Source: Tetradesmus obliquus (taxonomy: Eukaryota > Chlorophyta > Chlorophyceae > Sphaeropleales > Scenedesmaceae). Taken from it: a DNA stretch of 64,000 nucleotides. Made by a program: the position numbers and the translations under genes. This document shows positions 11,986-23,550 of this stretch, piece by piece (positions within the stretch are counted from its first letter, which is position 1; each line of letters begins with the position of its first letter). The DNA lies in assembly GCA_030272155.1 (NCBI GenBank), contig CP126194.1, forward strand, positions 992,001-1,056,000. The letters run 5' to 3'. The notes under the pieces were generated by a model that saw only the letters and a program-made list of their open reading frames with translations, was not told where the DNA came from and ran no database searches.

Positions 11986-14266
11986 CTGGCTGCTCGCCAC
12001 TCTGCTGTCGCTTGAAAGCAGCGTCTGTGTCAGCAGAGTTGACCAAAAAGTAGCCAGCGGTGGTGTCTGCGCGGTGCAGGTCGTGAGGAGCAGCAGCACC
12101 ACCACTGACACCTTCTGCTGCTGCTGGGATCTTGGCAGCAACAGCACTAGCAGAACCCATGCTGGCCTTGCTGCTGCTGCTGCTGCTGCCACTTGCGCCT
12201 GAGCTGGGGCCTGCCCCCTCCTCTGCTGCCAGCAATGGCACCAACTCACTCGCTGCTTCTGCTGCATCTCGTGCCAACAGCGCATTGTCTGCTGGTGCAT
12301 TCCCACCTCCTGTTGGTGCTGCTCCATGAAACCCTGGAAAGGCCTTGCTTGACTCACTGCCTGCGGATGCCTGTGTGCCTGCTGCTCCATTGCTACCGCC
12401 ACCATCTCCTCCTGCTGCTGCTGCTGCATCATCCAGCTCTCCTGGTGCTGCCGACAGCCCTGCAGTGAGGCTGATGCTGTCGGTGCGCCGCCTGGCCAGG
12501 TCCAGGGGGGAGCCCAGCTGATCTAGCGCGGCCGCCGCCGCTGCCAGGTTGCTGCAGGGGCAGGCAGACATAACAGAAACTCAGAGCGTCAACAATAGGC
12601 TGTTTGCATTCCCATACAGATACACTCAGCTATCGCAGTGTTTGAATGCATGAATGACTACTGGATGTGTGCATTCCCAAAAGAAGAACTGCAGCTGGTG
12701 CAATTCAGGGATGCAGGAACATCCTGTGGTGCTCCTGCATGCAGTTCAGCACTTGGTGAGCTCTCCAGACTGTCTTCACCATACTACAAAAGTAACGAGG
12801 GAGTAGACACAGTGGAGCAGCACTGCTTTGTAGCGCTCCACCCACCTGTGCAACACCTCCTCTGAGGCGCTCGCCAGGGGCATGGTGCATGTTCAGATGC
12901 CAATCTCTGATGGGGGTCTCTTACACAGAGGTACAGGCGTCACCACAATCCCACCCACCTGTGCAAAACCTCCTCTGAGGCGCTTGCCAGGGGCACAGCC
13001 ACACCACCTAGCATTGCCAAGCTCTCAGCACCAACAGCAGCAGCAAGCCCAGCAGCCGCCTCCGCAGTAGCTACTGCTGCCGCTGCCTCTGCCGACTCCA
13101 AGCCTGCTGCTGCTGCCATTGCTGCTGCCGCATCTTGCGCCACGATCTCTACTGCAGCAGCCGCAGCAGCTAGCTCAGCTGCAGCAGCTGCTGCACCGTT
13201 TATCGGCTGCATTGCAGTTGAGTCAGGTGTGAGGCTCCCGCTTTCTGCTGAACCCTCTAGCACCGCAGGTAAGCCCACGAACCACGCTGGAGGTGTGACG
13301 CCTGCTGCTGCCGCTGCTGCTGCCACTGCTGCAGGACTCAGCGGACTGCTTTGCCCTTCCGCTGCTGCTGCTGCTGCTGCCGCTGCTGGCAAGATTGCAG
13401 AAAGTGGTTGCAGTGCATAGGGTGAGGATCCAGCGCGCTGCGGCTGCAGCGCCAGCTGTACCAGCAGCGGATCAAAGGTGTTTGAAAGCGCCATACCCTG
13501 CATCATCAACTCCTCTGCTGAACTCTCATACTGCCGACGAGCTGCTGCTGCTGCTGCTACTGCTGCTGCTGCTGAAGGGTCCAAGGTTGCCGCTGCAGGG
13601 GTGTGTGAGGAATTGCCGCCGTTGCTGCTGCTGCTGCTGAAGGCCACATCAGGCAGTGGCTCCGCTACTGCCACTCCAGAAGGAGCCATGATGGGAATCA
13701 CTAGCGGCAAATCACTTTCTGACAGCTCGAGCACTTCTGCTGCTGCTGGAGATGGTGTGGGATCCTCCTGCATTGCTGTCGCTACCGGCATTGCTGCTGC
13801 GGCTGCTGCTGCCGCTGCTGAGTCGGCCTCTGCAACTGCTGCTGCTCCACTGAACATAGCAGCCGCAGCCTCATTCATCATCGCTGCAGTGTCTGTGTCA
13901 CCTTCAGCAGCAGCTGCAGCCGCTGCATCTGCTGCTGCCGCTGCTGCATTGGCCAGCATTGCCTGTCCTGCAAAGGCCGGCATGCCAGCCAGTGCAGCAG
14001 CTGCAGAGGGGACTAGCATCTGTGGCACACCGCTGCTGCTGCTGCTGCCGACCATGCCAGAGGCTGGCAGCATTGCATCAGGCATGCCAGCCAATGCAGC
14101 AGCTGCAGAAGGGTCTAGCATCTGCTGTGTACCACTGCTGCCGCTGACATTGCCAGTTGCCGGCAGCAGCGTTGCCTGTGCAACATCTCCAGGTGCTGCT
14201 GCTGCTGCTGATCCAATGCTGACTGCCGGCACACCGTGCAGGGCAGCAGCAGCTGCAGGATCAGCC

Positions 14267-14297
<31 letters not shown>

Positions 14298-15611
14298 TGT
14301 TGCCACCGCCCATCAGCAGTGCAGGCGCAGGCAGCGGCACTGCGGTACCGCTGCACATTGCACCCAGAGGTGTAGCACTTGCTACAGCAGCATCCGTTGC
14401 TGCTGCTGCTGCTGAACCTGCAGCCTGTGGTAAAGCTGCTCCACTCAAGCTATCTGGCACTCCTGCTAGTGCTGCTGCTGCTGCAGCACCAGCTAGCATT
14501 GGGCTGCTGTCAAAAGCCAGGCCACTTGCTGGTGCTGGCAGCCCCAAAGAGACTGAACTGGGCAGTGCAGCTGCTGTTGGTGCTGGCGCTGCAGCAGAGC
14601 CAAAGGCTAAGGCAGGCACAGCTGATAGTGCTGCTGCAGCTGTGGAGTCTGGCAGTTGTGCGGCACTGCTGCTGCTGCTGCTGATGGCAGAAGATACAGG
14701 AGCAATGCCAGCGCCTGACGCTAGCAGAGGTGAAGTTGCTCCCATGGCTGTGATGCCACTGCTGCTGCTGCTGCTGCTGCTGCCAGCTGCTGCTGCTCCA
14801 GCTGGGTAGCTAAGCCCCTCCAGTGCTGCTGTGTCAGCAGTGATGTAGGTACCCTGGTTTGATGCCGGATTCGACCCACCTGCTACTGCTGCTGCTGCTG
14901 GTGGTGCTGCTGCTGCTGCTGCCGGCACATCCACAGGCAGGGGGTTGGGTCCAAACAGCACATGGTCTGCTGCCCCGCTGCTGGCTACTCCCTCACTGCC
15001 TGCCTGGATCAGCTGCGCTGCAGCAGCACCCTGCAGGAAGGCCCGGCCTGCTGCTGCTGCTGCCGCATCTGGCAGTGCTGCTGCTGCTGCCGCATCTGGC
15101 AGTGCTGCTGCTGCTGCCGCATCTGGCAGTGCTGCTGCTGCTGCCGCATCTGGCAGTGCTGCTGCTGCTGCCGTTGCTGCTGCTGCTGGTGGTGGTGGTG
15201 TGGCTGTATCTGTGGTGGAGTCTTCTGCTGCAGCCGCCAGCTCTACTGCAGGCGCAAATGGCTGCAGGGCTGCTGCTGCTGCCTCTGGAGTTGCGGCTGC
15301 TGCTGCTGACTCAGATGCTGAGTCAGAGGGTGTCACCAGCAGGGCAGGGTTGAGCTCCGCAGCGTCACCACACAGGCTGGCAGTGCTGCTGGACTTGCCG
15401 CTGCCACCATGCTGCTGCTGCTGCTGCTGCTGCTGTTCAGGGGTTGCGCTGCTGCCCTGCAGTAGGCGCTGCTGCATAAGCAGCGCATTGGCGGCTGTGG
15501 CGGCCTGGGCAACAGCAGCATCTACCGCTGCTGCTGCTGCTGGCAGGTCTGCTGGTTCTGTGTCACCTGATGTTGCTGGTGTCAGTGCTGGCAGCACTGC
15601 AGGTGCTTCGG

Positions 15612-15665
<54 letters not shown>

Positions 15666-15922
15666 TTACAGGTGGCGTCACCATCGCCGCACTGCCTGCC
15701 GGCGTCAGTGCTGGCAGCACTTCAGGCCCTGCATCCACTGCTGCTGCTGCTGCTGCTGCTGCCTCACTGGATGAAGCAGGTGCAGGAGCAGGTGCCGATG
15801 CAGGCGCTGGCGCTGCTGCCGCTGTTGCTGGTGCTGGTTCTCCTACAAAGTCACCCGCTGACAACAAGTCTGCTTCCTGCAGGCTGCCAAAGACAGAAGT
15901 GCGCAGCTCACCTGTCTGGCTG

Positions 15923-15958
<36 letters not shown>

Positions 15959-16035
15959 ACTGCCTGATGCACCAAGTCAAAGATGGCCCTAGTGGCAGCA
16001 GCAGTAGGTGGGGCACCCGAACCCAGTCCACCTGA

Positions 16036-16070
<35 letters not shown>

Positions 16071-18407
16071 GCGTTGGCTGGGCAGCAGCTGCAGGCTGAA
16101 TGCCAGCACCATCATCAGCAGCAGCAGCATCTGGCAAAGCAGGGACCTCTGCAGAGTCAGCCTCAAACTCACTGCTGCTGCTGTCATTGCTGCTGACGTC
16201 ACTGACAAAGCCGCTGCTGCCGCCCCCCTGTGCATCACTCGCCGCGCTGCTGCTGCTGCTGCCCTCTCCTGCAGGGGGTGGGGTGGCTGGAGGGGTGGGT
16301 GGTCTCCTGAACCTTCTCTCCTCACTAGCAACAGTAGCAGCAACAAGAGCTGCTGCCAGCTCTCCACTAGGAGGGGGACTAGCATCAGTGATACCGTCTG
16401 CATTGCCAGCAGCAGCAGCAGCAGCCCTGCTGCTGCTGCTGCTGCCAGGGTCCCCAGACCCTGCTGCTGCTGCCACAGCCTCCTGAGGGACAGTAGCAGC
16501 AGCAGTTGCTGCGCTGCCATCTGCTGCTGTTGATGCGGTAGAGGGGCCTACATCCACAAGTGACAGCCATGCAGGCTCCACTGCTGCCAGCTCAGCAGCA
16601 GCAGCCATACCTGTCAGCCCTGTGCCTCCTGCTGCTGCACTGCCTGGGCCACCTGTTGGACCTACTGCTGATGATGTTCCTGGTAGCCCGGCAGCTGCTG
16701 CTGTTGCTGAGTCTGCTGCTGCTGCTGCTTGTGGTGCGCTTGCGTCAGTTGCTGTGCTGCTGCTGGGTGATGGTGCAGTAGCCGGCCCCACATCAACCAT
16801 TGACATCCATGCAGGCTCAAAAGCTGCCAGCCGCATAGCAGCAGCAACACCCTTGGGGCTACCTACAACTTCACCCCTTGCTGGTGCTGCTGCTGCTGCT
16901 GCTGCCGCTGCTGCTGCTGCCCCTGAGCCCTCCTTGTGCAGCTTCTGGTCAGCTGCTGCTACTGCTGCTGCCAGTTTTGCTGCTGCTGCGATCTGCTCAT
17001 CCGTCGGATCCTCAATGCCAGCAGCAACAGCAGCAGCAGTACCTATTGTACCCTTACCCGGCCGGCCTGGACTAGCCATACAACCACCTGCACTACTGCT
17101 GCTTCTGGTGCTTTCATGTGCAGCAGATTGATCAGCAGCAGCAGCAGCAGCAGCAGGTGCCACATCCACCAGCTGCCCCCAGGCAGGCTCCAACTGGCCA
17201 GGCACTGGCTCAGTGCCTGCTGCTGCACCTGCTGCTGTTGCGGCAGCAAATGGATCACCGAGTGCATTGGAACCTGCACTTCCAGACCCTGCCGCCACCG
17301 CTGCTGGTGGTGGTGTGGTTGCAGCGTTAGAAGTGCCCGACCCTGCTGCTGCTGCTGGCTCCTTTTCTGCTTTGAAGCTTGTGGTGCTGTCCCTCAGGTA
17401 GGAGGCAGCACCTTGCACCACATGCTGCTGCTGCTGCTGCTGGTGTGCAACAGCAGCAGCATCTAAAGCAACGCCGGGCTCTGTAGCCACAGCAGCCAGG
17501 TCAGCAGCAGCAGCCACACCCTGGCCCAGGTGCACCAGCGCCCCTGCTACTGCTGCTGCACGTGCAGCAGCATCATGTGCAGCCAACGCCACCCCAACCT
17601 GGTCACCACCACCATCACCTGCTGCTGCTGTTGGAGTACCAGCAGCAGCAGCAGTGTCTGATGCAGTACTGCTGCTGCGTCCTGGGCCAGTTGCCACTGT
17701 AGCAAAGCCTGATGCTGAACCCTGGTCGCGTGCCGACACTGTCTCTGGTGCCGGCACTGAGCCTGTGCCCCCTACACTGCTACCACCGCCAGCTGCTGCT
17801 GCTGCTGCTGCTGCTGCTGAAGCCGATTCATCCGCTGCTGCTGCTGCAGGTGTGGCCTCCGGTGCAGTTGTTGTGCCTTCAGGTCCTGCCAGCTGCCCTG
17901 CTGAGCGCAGCCGCTCAAGTGTCTCTGCAATCTGCTGCTTGTCTTCCTGCGGCACATGACCTGGCGGGGCGCTGATGTCATCACCTGCTGCTGCTGCTGC
18001 TGCTGCTGCCAACGGCTCCAAGCTAGCCACATGTCCGCAGCAGCCAGATGCTACTGCTGCAAAACCGCCTGTGGCACTGCTGCTGCTGCTGGCATCAGCA
18101 GCAGCAGGATTTGCCAGCTGCTGCAGCTGCTGCTGCGTGCTGCTGGCAGGCACGTTCAAGCAGCTAGAGTCAAAGTCAACAACAGCAGCAGGGTCAACAG
18201 CTGCCTCTGCTACATTAGCAGCAGTGCGGACACCCAGGCCGCGCGTGCCGTGCAGTGCTGCTGCTGCCGCTGCTGCTGTTGCTGCTGCCGCGTGGGTGGT
18301 GTAGACCTGGTCTGCTGTCTTGGTGGTCTCTTGGATGGTGGTGGCGAGGTGTGCTGCTGCTGTCTCGACAGTTGATACAGCCAGGGGTGCCTGGGCACGG
18401 GCGGGCA
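10895..18407 (-). CDS. giant alanine-rich low-complexity protein, main part (two exons)
   Basis: Exon 18407-12959 (5449 nt) joins exon 12551-10895 in matching phase 2: ...ASEEVLHR, then NLAAAAAALDQLGSPLDL. The reading frame is uninterrupted by stops for over 7 kb. Composition is dominated by Ala, Ser, Gly and Pro encoded by CAG-phase repeats, with embedded non-trivial motifs that recur. EPAW(M/L)S(M/L)VDVGP occurs twice plus a related EPAWGQLVDV; DPSAAAALAGMP occurs several times; LPALTPA occurs twice; HRADTxAGYFLV occurs twice; FDPEE(A/G)PLLP occurs twice. The repeated motifs, not the Ala runs, argue for selection on the protein. Family and function are not recognised. Codon phase suggests the 22316-23550 exons are its 5' part, giving about 2,750 residues. 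The opposite strand is also partly open, which is a side effect of the repeats. Confidence 0.5.
12841..12885 (-). repeat. donor-side copy of the 18407-12959 exon end
   Basis: The last bases of the large exon plus its donor (minus strand: ...GAGGTTTTGCACAG then GTGGGTGG, at 12959) recur 113 bp further into the intron as ...GAGGTGTTGCACAG then GTGGGTGG. The codons for ASEEVLHR are preserved. Confidence 0.8.
15050..15180 (-). repeat. 27-bp tandem repeat encoding ALPDAAAAA inside the Ala-rich gene
   Basis: Four tandem copies of a 27-bp unit containing CCGCATCTGGCAGTGCTG encode LPDAAAAAA-type repeats in frame on the minus strand. Confidence 0.8.
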
Positions 18408-18499
18408 CTGCAGCATGTAGCATGAGCAACCAACAAGCACACATCAGTGCGAGGTTACTGCTGGTGTTAACAGGACATGGCTAAATTCCGCTGCACAGC

Positions 18500-18845
18500 A
18501 CAGCCCTGCAGTGAATGTTGAAGTTGAAGGTTGTGGGGGTTGTAAAGGAGAGGTGCCAGGGCCAGGGGTACCTGGGCACGGGCAGGGCCTCCTGCAGACG
18601 ACATCACATTTGCGAGAAGGCATACACACAATAAGCAAGGTGCTGCTGGCGTGAACATGAAAGGGCTACAGCAGCTGCACATCACATTGCTGCGGTGGAT
18701 GTTCAGCAGGCATGGTTGCAAGAGTTGTGGTGGAGAGGCAGGCTGCTGCTGCTGTCTCGTTCGTCCCCACATGCCTGCTGCTTGAGCTTGTGCTGGTGTG
18801 CGTGTGGGGGATGAAGCACATGACAAGCAAAGCAAGAAGTCGAGG

Positions 18846-18850
<5 letters not shown>
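18500..18850 (-). repeat. two acceptor-side copies of the exon start at 18407
   Basis: The exon start (minus strand: CTGCAG, then a segment encoding PARAQAPLA...VETAAA) recurs as CTGCAGGAGGCCCTGCCCG at about 18600-18520 and, more degraded, around 18790-18700 (QAQAAG...ETAAACLSTTTLAT). The copies are about 180-200 bp apart. Confidence 0.65.
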
Positions 18851-18879
<29 letters not shown>

Positions 18880-18959
18880 TGCAATGCTTCTTCTTCGTGT
18901 GATCCCATGGCCCGCGTTAGCGGCTGCAACGCCGCTGTTGTAAGCTAGCAGCGCCAAGC

Positions 18960-21700
18960 TGTCAGAAAAACTCGCTGCGTTTGGCCGCATGCAAACAGCA
19001 ATGCACCCATTCAGCGAAGGCGCTGCCGACGTTGATGCTGCGCTTGACGGCGCCTCATCATCATCAGCAGGGCCGCCTCTGAACGGACAAACTAACGAGG
19101 GCAGCAAGGCTGCCCCCCCAAACAGGTAGGCAACGACACCACATCACTCTCTAGACACACGTGCAGCATGTGCCAGAGTCGCAGCCAGGAAACCATCTTC
19201 CTGTGCAACGTATGTGGCAGTGTACCACATGAAGACAATTGTAGGAAACACAACTTCATCTCCAGCAGGGCTGCCTCTGCACTGCAATAGTCAGGCGACA
19301 CCGCTGTGGAGGCTAGCAGTTTGCCAATCTGGTAGCAATTCCCGCCGCACTTAAAGACAGACCAAAACAGCAATGCGTCCATGTAGGGGAGGCGCTGCTG
19401 GAGATGATGCTGCACTTCGTGTTACAACTTCACCTTCAGCAGGGCCGCCTCTGAAGGGGCGTGCAAATGACGGCAGCAAGGCTGCCCAAAACCAGGCAAG
19501 CAATAACAAAGCAACACCGCCTAAACACGCATCCAGCATGTGCCTGCCTCACAGCCGGAAAAAAACATGTGCATGTGCAACGTGTGTGGCAGTGCACCTC
19601 ATGAAGACAACCCATGAAGCAAACTTCATCATCAGCAGGCCTGCCTCTGCACCGCAATGGTCATGCAACACCGCAGTAGAAGGCTAGCAGTTTCCCAATC
19701 TGGTAGCAATTCCCGCCGAATTCAAAGACAAGCCTCAACAGCACTGCAGCCATTCAGAGGAGGCGCTGCTGGAGATGATGCTGCACTTCATCGTGATGAT
19801 GTTCCAAAAGTGTTCCAAAAGAGTTCCAGCAGTGTGATATCAAACAACAAAGCCATTCAGAGGAGGCACTGCTGAAGACGATGAGGCGAGTCAGCACGAT
19901 GATGTTCCAAAAGTGTCGCAAAAGCGTTCCAGAAGTGACGACAAGCAATGCAGCCATTCAGAGGAGGCGCTGCTGGAGATGATGGTGCGCTTAGACACAC
20001 GCCATCAAGACTCAGCAGGGCCAACCCTGCACGGGAACAGCAATCAAGGCAGCAAGGCTGTCTGGAAAAACAGGCACGCAACAACACAGCAGCGTTGTGC
20101 CAACACACATCCGTGTGCAATGGGCATTGCTGCCGGGGCTCGGAGATCCAGTGCAATGTGTGCCGCAGTATACAACATGAAGTCAAATGCTGCCTAAGTA
20201 CATTAGGTGCAGTTGATCTGCATGCCAAAAGCAGTGCACTCATTCAAAGAAGGCGCTGCTGAAGTTGATGCTGCGCTTGATGGCGCCCCACCACCATCAG
20301 CAGGGCTGCCTTTGAACGGGCATCATAATGAGGGCAGCAAGGCTGCCCAAAAACAGGCAAGCAATAACAACACCACACTGTCTAAACACGCATCCAGCAT
20401 GTGTCGGAGTTGCAGCCAGGGACCCATCTTCCTGTGCAACATGTGTGTGGCAGTGCACCGCATGAACACAGTTTCATGAGGGCACAACTTCAACTCCAGC
20501 ACGGCTGCCTGTGCACCACAACAGTCATGCACCGCAGTAGACACCGCTGTACAATGCCAGCAGCTTGCCAACTTGGTAGCACGCCCGCCGCATTTGAAAA
20601 CAGGCCAAAAACAGCACTGCAGCCATTCAGAGGAGGCGCTGCTGGAGATGATGGTGCGCATAAAGACGCGCCAGCATCAACCAGCAGGGCCACCCGACCG
20701 AAGAAGCCGCCCAGCACCCCACCACCAACACCACCATCACCGGTATCAAAACCAGCGCCCTACAGCCGCGGAGTAATCCGCCGCACAACTCATAACAAAA
20801 CCTGCTGCTCGTGCAGACAGGTCGACAGCAATGCACCCCTTCAAAGACGAAGCTACTGAATGTGAGGCTGTGCACAGCACGTGCTTTGCCGCGTACAGCT
20901 TCACATTTAGCAGGACCGCCTCTGAACAAAACAGAGTACGATTAATTACTAGCCACCGATGTGGTAGGCATGTAGCTTTATAAGATGATAGCACATCCTG
21001 CTTTGTGTGAAGACAGGCCAACAGCTATGCACTTCTTCAGAGACGGCGCTGCTGACGCAGATGCTGTGCGTGTCAGGCACATCCATCCATCGAAAGCAGG
21101 GCCGCCTCCAAAGAGGACACAATGTGACCAGCCAGGACGCCAGGACAACTGCCAACAAACAGGCTTGCAGCAACACAACAGACCTTGTAATATCAAAGGC
21201 TAGCAGCTTGCCAAGCTGGTAGACAGACTCGCTGTGTTGATTGTATTGACAACTTGTGACAACCTGCCTGAAGCAATATGTTGAAACAATGCACCCCTCA
21301 GGCAATGCACCCCTGCAGAGGAGACACTGCTGAAGCCGAGGCCGCGTTTGAAGCCGCGGCTTCTTTTTCAGCAGGGCCGCCTCTGAACCGGCACAGTTAT
21401 GAGGCTGCCTCTCCCCCTCAATAGTCATGCAACACTCCGGGAGAAGGCTAACAGATTGCCAACCTGCTGAAATTCCCGCGGCATTTGAAAACAGGCCAAA
21501 ACAGCCATGCACCCATTCTGAGGAGGCGCTGCTAGAGATTATGCTGCGCTTCATCACGATTATTTTCACAGTGTTAGAAAAGAGTTCTAAAAGTGTAGTA
21601 ACAAGCAACGCACCCATTCAGAGGCGGCCCTGCTGGAGAGGATGGTGCGCCTGCAGACGCTCTGCCTCATCCAGCAGGGCCGCCTCTGCACAGGAGCAGA
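18960..21700. repeat. array of foldback (inverted-repeat) units, about 10 hairpins, partly with ~370-bp period
   Basis: A left arm close to TTCAGAGGAGGCGCTGCTGG and a right arm close to CAGCAGGGCCGCCTCTGAA are reverse complements separated by about 30-40 bases. Pairs occur at about 19010-19085, 19381-19460, 19951-20030, 20241-20318, 20623-20700, 21034-21112, 21311-21392 and 21615-21690. Lone left arms lie at about 19752, 19854 and 21511. Several hairpins sit in a longer unit of about 370 bp (near 19010, 19381, 19745 and again 20241/20623). That unit also carries a recurring Cys-containing plus-strand stretch (FLCN-C----H pattern). No coding frame persists across units. Confidence 0.75.
20690..20790 (-). 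repeat. distant degraded copy of the exon end at 22316
   Basis: A segment with CAGCCGCGGAGTAATCCGCC, preceded by a CCACCACCAACACCACCATC-type run, matches part of the 22.3-kb exon (codons for ADYSAAGEG). It lies about 1.6 kb away, inside the hairpin array. Confidence 0.6.
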
Positions 21701-21909
21701 CAAAACAAGGCTGCAAGGCTGCCCAAAAACCAGGCACGCAACAACCAAACAGCACCGTGTCAACAGGCATCCGTGCGCCATCCATGCTGTGCCATGGGCG
21801 CTGCCGCCTGGGCCTGGTGTTGGTGTGCAAAGTGTGCCGCAGTGTACCATATGAAAACTAATCCTCCCCATCAGGTGCAGTTGCACCTACTGCGGCTCAC
21901 TCACTCACC

Positions 21910-22190
21910 TGAATACATTGTGGAGGCGCCGCCCAGCATCCCACCACCACCACCACCACTATTATCACCACCATTAAGTAAAAGCCTCGCCAGCCGCGGA
22001 GTAATCCGCCAGCGTGATAACGTCATCCCCGACCAGCTCACCTGAATGCAGTGCAGAGGAGCCGCCCAGCATGGAGGCACCACTGTCACCAGCGTCACCA
22101 GCAGCAGCGCCCTCGCCAGCCGCGGAGTAATCCGCCAGCGTGATGACGTCATCCCCCACCAGCTCCCCAATGGCCAGCCGCCGCTCGCAA
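21910..22190 (-). repeat. two tandem donor-side copies of the exon end at 22316
   Basis: The exon's last part (GELVGDDVITLADYSAAGEG) recurs in order at about 22165-22050 and 22045-21950, each followed by a CATTCAGGTGAG-type AG/GT junction. The first copy keeps the frame through ML-GG-S; the last is truncated (AAGEAFT, then a stop). Confidence 0.85.
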
Positions 22191-22315
22191 TGGTGCCGCT
22201 TGAGCTATAAAGGCAAACGGCCATACACACCATGACTACCGCAGTACGTTTGATCACCACAAAGTGCAGCAGGGCCTGCGCTGCACCTACTGTTATCGAA
22301 TAAAAAACAACTCAC

Positions 22316-22783
22316 CAGCAATCCTTGTAGAAGGGAAACCCAGCATGCCAGCAGCATCACCAGCGTCACCAGTATCGCCAGCGCCCTCGCCAGCCGCGGA
22401 GTAATCCGCCAGCGTGATGACGTCATCCCCGACCAGCTCCCCAGTGGCCAGCCGCCGCCCCGCAATGGTCACCTTGCCCTTTGAGGGTGCTGACGTCAGC
22501 TCAGGGGGACTCTTGTAGCCAGTGACCAGGTGCTTTTGCTGCCTGCTACTGCTGCTGCTGTTGCTGCTGCTGCTGTGGTCTGCTGCATTGGGGGTGCTAA
22601 CAGTGGCTGTTGAGAGGAGCTCATAGTCCTGGGGTGCAGCAGCAGCAGCAGCAGCCTCTGGGGGTGGCCCGGCAGCAGCTGCAGCAGCAGCGGGCGTGAG
22701 GGCAGCGTCTGCTGCTGGTGCTGGTGCGGCGCTGTCGATGACCTGCTGCAGCTCACTGGCTGAGGGCAGCAGGGCTGCTGCTG

Positions 22784-22845
<62 letters not shown>

Positions 22846-23550
22846 CTGCCTTTGGCGGCAGCAGCAGCAGTTGCGCTGCTGCCTTCAGGTGCTAGCTGGT
22901 GTGCGCTGCCTGCCTCAGCTGACCCTTGATCAGCGATTACAGCAACATCGTCGGCACTGCTGCTGGGTGCAAGTTGAGATCGCTTGGTGTGCCTGCTGCT
23001 GTTAGGATCACTGCCACTGGCTGCTGTTGCTGCAGGAGAGCGCATCATACTGCTGCTGCTAGCGCAGCTACTGTTGTGAAACGGCCCGGGCTGCTGCTTG
23101 TTTTCTGCAAGCAATTGCACCGATACCCCATACAAGGGCAAGCCCTTGCCTAAATGTGCTCAAGGGGAAACCCGGCTGCTCTGGGACTGCAACACCTGCC
23201 AAGTGCTGAGGTACTGCTTTCAAGCAGTGCTGCTGCGCTGACAGCCGCGCAGGGGGCAGCGGCAGTGCTGCCGTGCCGCTCTTCCTGTTTGGCGTGCTAC
23301 TGGCGTACTTCTCTGACGCAGAGGAAGATGAAGTACTGCAAGTACGCTGTCCTGCAAGCCAAGGCGGTAACGGTTGGCAGAGCAGTGCAGGCACATGCAA
23401 TGCATGCAGCGTCAGTTGCCTGCTGAGTAGGCGCAGCAAACAACAGTCAAGCAGCAGCTGCCAAGCTGCGCTCTTGGCTTGAGCAAGATTCTGTGTGTAG
23501 CTGCTGATATTATGTGCCAAGCTACTGATCAGGCTGGAATTTATGGACAT
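22316..23550 (-). CDS. Ser/Ala/Gln-rich protein, probably the 5' exons of the giant Ala-rich gene
   Basis: The model has exon 23550-23196, starting at ATG (MSINSSLISSLAHNISSY), and exon 23104-22316, starting after an acceptor CTTGCAG. Both sides of the join are phase 1 (...QHLA, E, NKQQPGP). The second exon has a 19-Gln run at about 22842-22780 and the most complex segment KGKVTIAGRRLATGELVGDD followed by ITLADYSAAGEG. The segment with VTIAGRRLATGELVGDD is the only part that looks like a conserved domain edge, and I do not recognise it. Its end is in phase with the exon at 18407. The first exon is the weaker call. Confidence 0.4.

Larger units (their letters stand above)
18408..22315 (-). other. 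probable 3.9-kb intron filled with exon-end copies and hairpin repeats
   Basis: The exon ending at 22316 (...FPSTRIA plus G, donor GTGAGT) and the exon starting at 18407 (acceptor CTGCAG, then VPARAQAPLAVS) are both phase 1, so they can be spliced together. On the donor side of the interval there are copies of the upstream exon end. On the acceptor side there are copies of the downstream exon start. The middle is a hairpin-rich repeat array. This is an inference from phase and repeat arrangement; the two flanking parts could instead be separate genes. Confidence 0.45.

Noticed and set aside
12955-13000. Calponin-homology/fimbrin-like motif (SEEVLHRWV)
   Set aside because: The resemblance is only about eight residues and the last ones are intronic in the phase-consistent model.
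13229-15992. Several long plus-strand open frames (up to about 440 codons) opposite the Ala-rich gene
   Set aside because: They consist almost only of Leu, Cys or Ala runs produced by reading CAG/CTG repeats on the other strand. They lack the complex motifs seen on the minus strand and have no splice support.
19100-21900. Zinc-finger gene suggested by recurring Cys pairs (FLCN-C pattern)
   Set aside because: Each copy is interrupted by stops or frameshifts and varies in Cys spacing; no copy forms a usable exon.
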